Assembly: GCA_900547125.1 (NCBI GenBank)
Contig: URFU01000085.1
Coordinates: forward strand, 1 to 9,558
Origin: an uncultured Collinsella sp.
GTDB taxonomy: Bacteria; Actinomycetota; Coriobacteriia; Coriobacteriales; Coriobacteriaceae
Reading direction: 5' to 3'
Length of the DNA stretch: 9,558 nucleotides
Shown: positions 1 through 4,214 of the stretch, in pieces
Layout: every line of letters begins with the position of its first letter
How positions within the stretch are numbered: the stretch's first letter is position 1
Translations under genes and position numbers: made by a program
Notes under the pieces: model-generated
The model's database searches: none
What the model saw: only the letters and a program-made list of their open reading frames with translations
Told to the model about the DNA's origin: nothing

Positions 1-311
1 ACTAAGACCGAGTCCCGATTTTAACCGTTCTGCACGTGCAATGCCCCAGGAGCCGAGCCGACTCCAGCCGTCCCCACACCGGTTTTATGCACGCGCACGG
101 TTTACACTCCACATCTTGCATAGAAATATCGATATATGCATAAATATGAGGTATCAATTTCTCTCATCCTAGGGTACCCCACCTTGGACCGTGCAAAAAA
201 CGGAGTATTCAGCACCGTGGGCCCCAACGGCCCCATCACAAACGACATAACGATGTGGTTGCAGCAGTGTTGCAGGCCGGCGCAAACCAAAAACGCGGCG
301 ACAGCCATCTC

Positions 312-351
312 CGCCCATCGATAGCCCGCCCACAAGTGCTGTCGATGGGCG
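312..351. repeat. Hairpin, 13-bp arms
   Basis: Arms 312-324 (CGCCCATCGATAG) and 339-351 (CTGTCGATGGGCG) pair along 13 positions with one G.T wobble, around a 14-base loop. No T-run follows on either strand, so a classic intrinsic terminator is unlikely. It sits between the two inverted 25-mers and may be part of the same element. Confidence 0.5.
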
Positions 352-383
352 CCGCGGGCCACTACGACCCATTCACAACGTTA

Positions 384-422
384 TGCATTTTTCAGAGCTT
401 GCTGAATACTCCCAAAAATGCA
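384..422. repeat. Hairpin overlapping the right 25-mer
   Basis: TGCATTTTT at 384-392 is the exact reverse complement of AAAAATGCA at 414-422. The 21-base loop contains the conserved TGCTGAATACTCC half of the right 25-mer. The A-run that differs between the two 25-mer copies is therefore a stem strand in this copy. The left copy has no equivalent partner strand that I can see. Confidence 0.45.
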
Positions 423-498
423 CGCTGGGAAGTGCACCACCTATCCGCAGCGGACAGTAAGCCTTGGTTTTGCCCGTCTCGGGGCATCGACGCAGCAC

Positions 499-530
499 AA
501 AAAGCCCCGCCGTGCGTAGCACGGCGGGGC
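499..530 (-). terminator. Intrinsic terminator of the dehydrogenase gene
   Basis: A perfect 12-bp GC-rich stem (GCCCCGCCGTGC at 504-515, GCACGGCGGGGC at 519-530) has a 3-base loop. Read on the minus strand it is followed by five T residues (499-503). It starts 54 bases past the stop codon of the minus-strand alcohol dehydrogenase, the expected place for its Rho-independent terminator. Confidence 0.9.
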
Positions 531-583
531 CAGCGGCAAGCCAAAAGTCCATACGCCTACAGGCGAAAGAACACCAAACTAGG

Positions 584-1750
584 CTAGGCAGCCGGGCAGA
601 TCTTCTTGAAGAGCTCGATGACGTCGTCGAGCGTCGCCTCGCGCGGATTACCCGGGAAGCAGGCGTCGGCCATGGCGTCCTTGGCCAGGACCTCGCTCTC
701 GTCGGCCTTCATGGCCTCGCAGACGTGCGGGATGTTCACGTCGGCGGAAAGCTGTTTGACGGCGGCGATAGCGGCGTCGGCGGCCTCGTCGGTGCTCATG
801 CCCGTGGTGTCAACGCCCATGGCGACGGCAACCTTGGCCAGGCGCTCGGCGCAAACCGGCTTGTTGAACTCCATGGCGATCGGCAGCAGCATGGCGCAAG
901 CGACGCCGTGCGGGGTATCGTAGTGGGCGGACAGGGTGTGAGCCATGGCGTGGTCGATGCCCAGGCCAACATTGGAGAAGCCCATGCCGGCGACATACTG
1001 ACCAAGAGCCATGCCCTCACGGCCGGAGCCGGGCTGGCCGGACTTGGCCTCGGCAACGGAGTCGCGCAGGTGCTCGCTGATCAGCTTAATGGCCTCAAAG
1101 TGGAACATGTCGGAAAGCTCCCAGGCGCCCTTGGTGGTGTAGCCCTCGATGGCGTGGGTCAGAGCGTCCATGCCGGTAGAGGCGGTCAGGCCGGCGGGCA
1201 TGGAAGCCATCATATCGGGGTCGACGACGGCGACCTCGGGGGCGTCGTTGGTGTCGACGCACACGAACTTGCGGACCTTCTCGGGGTCGGTGATGACGTA
1301 GTTGATGGTCACCTCGGCAGCGGTACCGGCGGTCGTCGGCACGGCGATGGTGAACACGGCGTGGTTCTTAGTGGGAGCAACGCCCTCGAGGCTGCGGACA
1401 TCGGCGAACTCGGGGTTGTTGATGATGATGCCGATAGCCTTGGCGGTGTCCATGGAGGAGCCGCCACCGATGGTCACGATAGCGTCAGCCTCGGCGGCCT
1501 TGAAGGCCTCGACGCCGTCCTTGACGTTCTGGATGGTGGGGTTGGGCTTAATCTCGGAGTAGAGGCTCCAAGCGATGCCGGCGGCGTCGAGCTCGTCGGT
1601 CACCTTAGCGGTAACGCCAAACTTGACCAGATCGGGGTCGGAGCAGACGAAGATCTTCTTGTAGCCACGACGCTGGAGCTCGCCGGGGATCTCCTTGATG
1701 GCGCCGGAACCATGGTAAGAAATGGTGTTGAGAACGAAACGATTAGCCAT
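584..1750 (-). CDS. fucO: Lactaldehyde reductase (iron-containing alcohol dehydrogenase)
   Basis: A 388-residue group III iron-containing alcohol dehydrogenase that closely follows Escherichia coli FucO (about 382 residues), including the starts MANR and GGAI/V-type N-terminus and the end segment GNPREATLDDVIEL. FucO reduces L-lactaldehyde to (S)-1,2-propanediol with NADH, the anaerobic end step of fucose and rhamnose breakdown in the cytoplasm. Visible signatures are the dinucleotide-binding GGGS (95-98), GTAAEVT (142-148), and metal ligands Asp195, His199 (in DALTHAIEGY), His267 and His281 (in TPHG). The ATG start has AGGAGG 6 bases upstream (1757-1762). The gene is monocistronic, with its own terminator, and no sugar-catabolic neighbours are in view. 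The real substrate could be another short aldehyde or diol, such as in 1,3-propanediol dehydrogenases; FucO is favoured by overall resemblance. Confidence 0.88.
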   Translation of the reverse strand: MANRFVLNTISYHGSGAIKEIPGELQRRGYKKIFVCSDPDLVKFGVTAKVTDELDAAGIAWSLYSEIKPNPTIQNVKDGVEAFKAAEADAIVTIGGGSSMDTAKAIGIIINNPEFADVRSLEGVAPTKNHAVFTIAVPTTAGTAAEVTINYVITDPEKVRKFVCVDTNDAPEVAVVDPDMMASMPAGLTASTGMDALTHAIEGYTTKGAWELSDMFHFEAIKLISEHLRDSVAEAKSGQPGSGREGMALGQYVAGMGFSNVGLGIDHAMAHTLSAHYDTPHGVACAMLLPIAMEFNKPVCAERLAKVAVAMGVDTTGMSTDEAADAAIAAVKQLSADVNIPHVCEAMKADESEVLAKDAMADACFPGNPREATLDDVIELFKKICPAA

Positions 1751-1769
1751 TGATAGCCTCCTATCGTGC

Positions 1770-1792
1770 GCGGGGCACCCGTTACGCCCCGC
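1770..1792 (-). repeat. GC-rich hairpin in fucO leader
   Basis: GCGGGGC (1770-1776) and GCCCCGC (1786-1792) form a perfect 7-bp stem with a 9-base loop, just upstream of the fucO ribosome binding site. If transcription began a few bases past the TATAGT box at 1793-1798, the start point would fall at or inside the stem, so it might act as a DNA operator rather than an RNA hairpin. No T-run follows, so it is unlikely to be an attenuator. Confidence 0.45.
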
Positions 1793-1822
1793 ACTATAAG
1801 TCCCATCCTAACGCTTTTGAAA
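1793..1822 (-). promoter_or_regulatory. Candidate fucO promoter
   Basis: On the minus strand TATAGT (1793-1798) is a good -10 box. The segment 18 bases upstream, TTTCAA (1817-1822), is a poor -35, matching TTGACA at only three positions. A weak -35 next to operator-like sequences would suit an activated or repressed promoter. The TTGACG at 1840-1845 has no partner -10 at normal spacing. Confidence 0.35.
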
Positions 1823-1860
1823 CAAAAAACACGTGAGAACGTCAAAAGTGTTAAAGCGTT
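1810..1860. promoter_or_regulatory. Two LacI/cre-like operator cores upstream of fucO
   Basis: The core AAAGCGTT occurs at 1853-1860 on the plus strand and again, inverted, at 1810-1817. Centres are 43 bp apart, about four helical turns, so both face the same side of the DNA. The right site extends to TTAAAGCGTTTCAA (1851-1864), an imperfect palindrome around a central CG of the type bound by LacI-family repressors, including catabolite-responsive elements. The left site overlaps the promoter candidate. Carbon-source control of fucO by a looping dimer-of-dimers is a reasonable inference; the regulator is not in this window. Confidence 0.45.
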
Positions 1861-1862
1861 TC

Positions 1863-2160
1863 AACATACTAACGGGGCCTTAGCCCTTCCCTCCCGACAG
1901 CAGCGAAGGCTAGATTATAGGAGCAATCGCCCAAAGAAAACGATCCACTCAGTCTAAATTGTTTCTGCTTTAGCAATATATGTTTGACAGCACGTTTATA
2001 AAAGGATACTTTGTAGTCAATAACATGCATGCAGCAAATAGCGTCATTTATTTTGTTAGAAATTGCCCATGCGGTTATTGCAGCTGCATGTACTGCAACG
2101 TACAGCGTAATTCTCCGCACGAAGCAGACGGCGGTTCCAATTCGATCGAGGCGATGACAC
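1863..2160. other. AT-rich non-coding stretch before the small gene
   Basis: Nearly 300 bases between the fucO control region and the small plus-strand gene. It is AT-rich at 1910-2060, in contrast to the flanks. Open frames on both strands are short, lack ribosome binding sites and have Cys-rich or patternless translations, so I call none. It contains a candidate promoter and a small inverted repeat, TTGCAG (2078-2083) with CTGCAA (2093-2098). It may be a leader of about 150 bases or the remains of decayed sequence. Confidence 0.4.
1984..2010 (+). promoter_or_regulatory. Candidate promoter of the small LOR-like gene
   Basis: A perfect -35 TTGACA lies at 1984-1989. The best -10 candidate is GATACT at 2005-2010 (four matches), with a short 15-base spacer; TACTTT at 2007-2012 has a 17-base spacer but only three matches. 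The only plus-strand gene it could serve starts about 150 bases downstream. Confidence 0.3.
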
Positions 2161-2700
2161 GTGGTGGCTACTGGTCCTAAATCGAGCAAGACGGCTACAA
2201 ACGAATATCGAATCTCAATTGAAGGTAACCCTTATCCGCATACTCTGGCCCTCATCAACCCAGCGGGAGACAACCTCAACATCAAAAAACATGGGTTCAC
2301 GGGTCCACTAGGACAGCTATTGAGTCTTAAATATACCGTTTATGACGATGCAAATGAAAAACTCTTCACTGTCGTCGACGGTGGTTTTAGCAACATGCCC
2401 AGGGTTGCGCTCATCATCGAACACAAGGAAGTTGCGGTGTTTGATTATGGCCTAAACAGACTTGAGATGAAGTGCGTAACGAACATACCGAATTACTCAA
2501 TAAAAGGTAACTTCCTATTTGGAGATTACGATATATTCAGCCAACGGGAAGTGAAACTATCTTCAGTTATCGTCCTTCAATGTGATAAACAATCGTGCTT
2601 TAGCATACAGGTTTTGGATAAAGCCGAATTAGCCGCCGCAATTGGAATACCTACAGCCATTGCCCTTCTTAGGGCTCGGATTGAAGAGCATCTCGAATAA
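2161..2700 (+). CDS. Small LURP-one/Tubby-C-like protein
   Basis: A 179-residue protein starting at GTG, with another GTG directly after it. An in-frame stop (2155-2157) just upstream rules out a longer N-terminus, and the binding site is a weak GAGG at 2148-2151. I see no signal peptide or clear membrane anchor. The pattern resembles the LURP-one-related (YxjI-like) family: short beta strands such as KYTVYDDANEKLFTVV (57-72), the strand pair NYSIKGNFLFGDYDIFS (111-127), a strand FSIQVLD (147-153), then one hydrophobic helix AAAIGIPTAIALL (158-170). That family has the Tubby C-terminal fold, a beta barrel around a central helix; its bacterial role is unknown. The assignment rests on pattern memory, not an alignment. 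Base use is AT-rich (many AAA, ATA, AAT codons) against GC-rich neighbours, which suggests transfer. It stands alone on its strand. Confidence 0.55.
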   Translation: MVATGPKSSKTATNEYRISIEGNPYPHTLALINPAGDNLNIKKHGFTGPLGQLLSLKYTVYDDANEKLFTVVDGGFSNMPRVALIIEHKEVAVFDYGLNRLEMKCVTNIPNYSIKGNFLFGDYDIFSQREVKLSSVIVLQCDKQSCFSIQVLDKAELAAAIGIPTAIALLRARIEEHLE

Positions 2701-2728
2701 ATCGCAAAAAGCAGTTCGTAACAACATT

Positions 2729-2758
2729 CAGGAGCTAGATAGTTTTTTCGGGCTCCTG
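2729..2758. repeat. Hairpin between the two AT-rich genes
   Basis: CAGGAGC (2729-2735) and GCTCCTG (2752-2758) make a 7-bp stem with a 16-base loop that contains TTTTTT on the plus strand. It lies 29 bases after the plus-strand stop codon and overlaps the stop of the minus-strand small gene, so it could help end either transcript. The T-run is in the loop and not after the stem, so it is a weak terminator candidate. Confidence 0.35.
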
Positions 2759-3018
2759 GAGCTGTATTACATAGTCTGCAAATTGTTCAAAACCATGTCC
2801 ATGATTCGCAGTAATGGCGGTATGCTTTTTCATCTCCTGCGTAAACGCTACTTTCAAAAAGGATATCGAAACACTATCTAAATTGTTGCAAGACTCATCC
2901 AGACTAATATTAGAATAGCTGCTCAGAAAGGCTATACAAAGCAATAAAGAGGACAGTTCTCCGCCTTGATTATCAACTTGAATACTGTCGTCTTATTTTG
3001 AATAAAAAGCTCTGACAT
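2735..3018 (-). pseudogene. Small unknown gene with a single-base frameshift
   Basis: On the minus strand an ATG at 3018 has a good binding site, AAGGGG (3027-3032), 8 bases upstream. It opens MSELFIQNK and then runs to an early stop near 2933. In the neighbouring frame, directly after that point (about 2991), the sequence continues DDSIQVDNQGGELSS and stays open to the TAG at 2735. Adding one base in the AATAAGAC segment joins them into about 94 residues of ordinary composition with the same codon style throughout. No classical -1 slippery heptamer is visible. I do not recognise the family; one stretch (LSSLLLCIAFLSSY) is mildly hydrophobic. It may be a recent pseudogene, a sequencing error in an intact gene, or chance. 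A separate start at TTG (2944) with 69 residues is possible but lacks a binding site. Confidence 0.4.
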
Positions 3019-3145
3019 ATGTCCATCCCCTTAACTAATAATCTTAGCTGGAAAGATGACATTTTTATTCTATAGCCTCAAGCAACACGCTTTGCTGACG
3101 TCAAATCTTGTCATTACAAACATGCACCTTAGCGCTTAAGACTCC

Positions 3146-3175
3146 AAAAAAGGGGCGGCCGAGATGGCCGTCCCC
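3146..3175 (-). terminator. Intrinsic terminator of the DUF1275 gene
   Basis: GGGGCGGCC (3152-3160) pairs with GGCCGTCCCC (3166-3175), with one bulged base and a 5-base loop. On the minus strand the stem is followed by six T residues (3146-3151). It ends the minus-strand membrane protein gene that stops at 3230. Confidence 0.85.
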
Positions 3176-3194
3176 TCCCCATTATCGATCTATC

Positions 3195-3219
3195 TGACAA
3201 GGGGGCCACCCCCTTGTCA
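3195..3219. repeat. Perfect 11-bp hairpin after the DUF1275 gene
   Basis: TGACAAGGGGG (3195-3205) and CCCCCTTGTCA (3209-3219) form an 11-bp perfect stem with a 3-base loop, starting 10 bases past the stop codon. No T-run follows on either strand. Placed just ahead of the T-tract terminator, it may protect the mRNA 3' end or assist termination. Confidence 0.65.
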
Positions 3220-3229
3220 CATCCAGCCG

Positions 3230-3946
3230 CTATTTTCGACAGCCCTCTTTCCAAGCCTCGGCCGCAACCTTCCAGCGTAAGCGCAAGTCGCGCTCGCGGT
3301 CGATGAACATGATGGCAAACGCGACAAACAGCAGCAAGCTCGCCACGACGATGGCGTGCAGGCCCATGCGCTCAATACACCAGTTGCCCAACACGGCGCC
3401 AAACACAAAGGTAAAGATCACGCCAAAGTACAGCAGGCCGTTTTCCAAAAAGCCGCGCCTGTGGGTGATGATGTAATCGTCCACGTTTTGCAGCGCGTTG
3501 CGCAAGTTGCCGATGCACATGGTCGTAGCGATGCCGTGACCGTGGATCTTGCGGAAGCTCTCGACCTGCATGCCGCAGGCAAACGAGGTGAGGCAGTTGG
3601 CGAGCAGGTTGAAATTGCCGCCCGGGATAAAGCTCACGCCCAGCAAGATGACGGCTTCAAAGAACACCGTCACCTGACGCCAGTGGATCACGCTGCCAAA
3701 CCGCTCGTGAACCAGGTCGGCAAGCATAATACCCACGGCAAACGACACCACAGGGAAGAAGTAGCGCCCCGCAAGTGCCCAGTTGCCCTCCGAGATGCTC
3801 ACGCCCACGAGCAGGATGTTGCCTGTCTGCGCGTTGGCGAAAACATGGTCGCGCCCAATGTACGAATACACGTCCATAAAGCCACCGGCGAGCGCCAAGA
3901 TGATGCCCAGCTCAATAGACTCCGATATCTGTTTGGCACGCTGCAT
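3230..3946 (-). CDS. YoaK/DUF1275 family membrane protein
   Basis: A 238-residue integral membrane protein of the YoaK (DUF1275) family, whose members have about six helices and no established biochemical role. Likely helices are near residues 12-30, 59-79, 92-108, 111-128, 168-188 and 197-215. Family signatures seen are FANAQTGNILLVG (36-48) after the first helix and a later CGMQ...TTMCIGNLRNA segment (124-151). The tail is charged. I chose the ATG at 3946 because AAGGAGG (3957-3963) sits 10 bases upstream and the protein then begins right before the first family helix; the frame stays open to 4195, but the extra 83 residues have no family match and look like antisense of intergenic sequence. 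It is divergent from ygiQ with 268 bases between them. No clear promoter was found. Confidence 0.85.
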   Translation of the reverse strand: MQRAKQISESIELGIILALAGGFMDVYSYIGRDHVFANAQTGNILLVGVSISEGNWALAGRYFFPVVSFAVGIMLADLVHERFGSVIHWRQVTVFFEAVILLGVSFIPGGNFNLLANCLTSFACGMQVESFRKIHGHGIATTMCIGNLRNALQNVDDYIITHRRGFLENGLLYFGVIFTFVFGAVLGNWCIERMGLHAIVVASLLLFVAFAIMFIDRERDLRLRWKVAAEAWKEGCRK

Positions 3947-4142
3947 CGTCGTGCATCCTCCTTGTTGACGACCCTCTCGTGCGTTGGCGGAAACATAGCC
4001 GCCGTTCATACTGTAACCCATTGACAACATGGCGTGCGCGCGAGACGGGTTCTCCAACGCGCAGATACACAGTCTGGAAACAAACAGCGGGCGCGGCGCC
4101 GGCACCCGCATCGACACGCCGATCCGCCGGCCCGTGTACTCC

Positions 4143-4177
4143 ACCAGTCTTTTTAGCCCCGTCCCAAAAAGACTGGT
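4143..4177. promoter_or_regulatory. Perfect 12-bp inverted repeat before ygiQ
   Basis: ACCAGTCTTTTT (4143-4154) and AAAAAGACTGGT (4166-4177) are exact reverse complements separated by 11 bases. The right arm ends immediately before a -10-like TACAAT, so the repeat covers the -35 region. A dimeric repressor or activator site is the simplest reading. As RNA it would be a stable hairpin, but its A/T end is at the loop and no U-run follows, so it is not a normal terminator. Confidence 0.6.
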
Positions 4178-4183
4178 TACAAT
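4178..4183 (+). promoter_or_regulatory. Candidate -10 box of ygiQ
   Basis: TACAAT matches TATAAT at five of six positions and lies 31 bases before the GTG start, giving a short leader. No -35 box is found at 16-18 bases upstream, where the inverted repeat and its spacer lie. The promoter may therefore depend on an activator, if it is real. Confidence 0.4.
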
Positions 4184-4214
4184 TACGTGCAGCACACAAA
4201 CACCGGGAGGGATC

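Larger units (their letters stand above)
190..424. repeat. Pair of inverted 25-mers, MITE-like layout
   Basis: Positions 400-424 (plus) and 190-214 (minus) are two 25-base copies facing each other. Both begin TGCTGAATACTCC and end TGCACG. Only the six-base centre differs: CAAAAA in the right copy and GTTTTT in the left. They enclose 185 bases that include a 13-bp hairpin. The outer ends read CGTGCA...TGCACG, as terminal inverted repeats of a small non-autonomous element would, but I see no target-site duplication and no coding content. Two sites for a DNA-binding protein, or a dispersed intergenic repeat, are alternatives. Confidence 0.5.
1..498. other. Left-edge non-coding stretch with repeats
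   Basis: No reading frame here looks like a real protein. A frame open from position 2 to about 172 on the plus strand has no recognisable pattern, and the others are short and of odd composition. What is present is structure: an AT-rich patch with two abutting palindromes (ATATCGATAT at 126-135 and TATGCATA at 135-142), a pair of inverted 25-mers and two hairpins (listed separately). It probably separates the minus-strand dehydrogenase unit from whatever lies to the left. The AT patch could hold a promoter, but I cannot assign -35 and -10 boxes with confidence. Confidence 0.5.

Noticed and set aside
2..172. Frame open from the left window edge on the plus strand, possible end of a gene
   Set aside because: Arg/Pro/His-rich at first then Ile-rich, with no domain pattern; too short to support.
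464..1753. Long plus-strand open frame across the dehydrogenase gene (429 residues)
   Set aside because: It is the antisense of fucO; its translation is Gly/Val/Asp/His-rich with no family pattern, while the minus strand matches FucO throughout.
1980..2180. 66-residue Cys-rich plus-strand frame
   Set aside because: ATG at 1980 has no ribosome binding site and overlaps the TTGACA box; the translation shows no conserved pattern.
1869..2189. 106-residue minus-strand frame in the AT-rich stretch
   Set aside because: TTG start, no binding site, overlaps the control region of fucO and the start of the small plus-strand gene; no recognisable pattern.
2642..2881. 79-residue plus-strand frame after the LOR-like gene
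   Set aside because: Overlaps the end of the LOR-like gene, has no binding site and is opposite the better supported minus-strand small gene.
2985..2996. Programmed -1 frameshift in the small minus-strand gene
   Set aside because: Reading AAG then stepping back one base would join the frames, but there is no X-XXY-YYZ slippery heptamer and no clear downstream stimulator; an indel is simpler.
3992..4027. Promoter of the DUF1275 gene (TTGTCA at 4022-4027 with TATGTT at 3992-3997)
   Set aside because: The spacer would be 24 bases, outside the normal range, and no other pair fits better.
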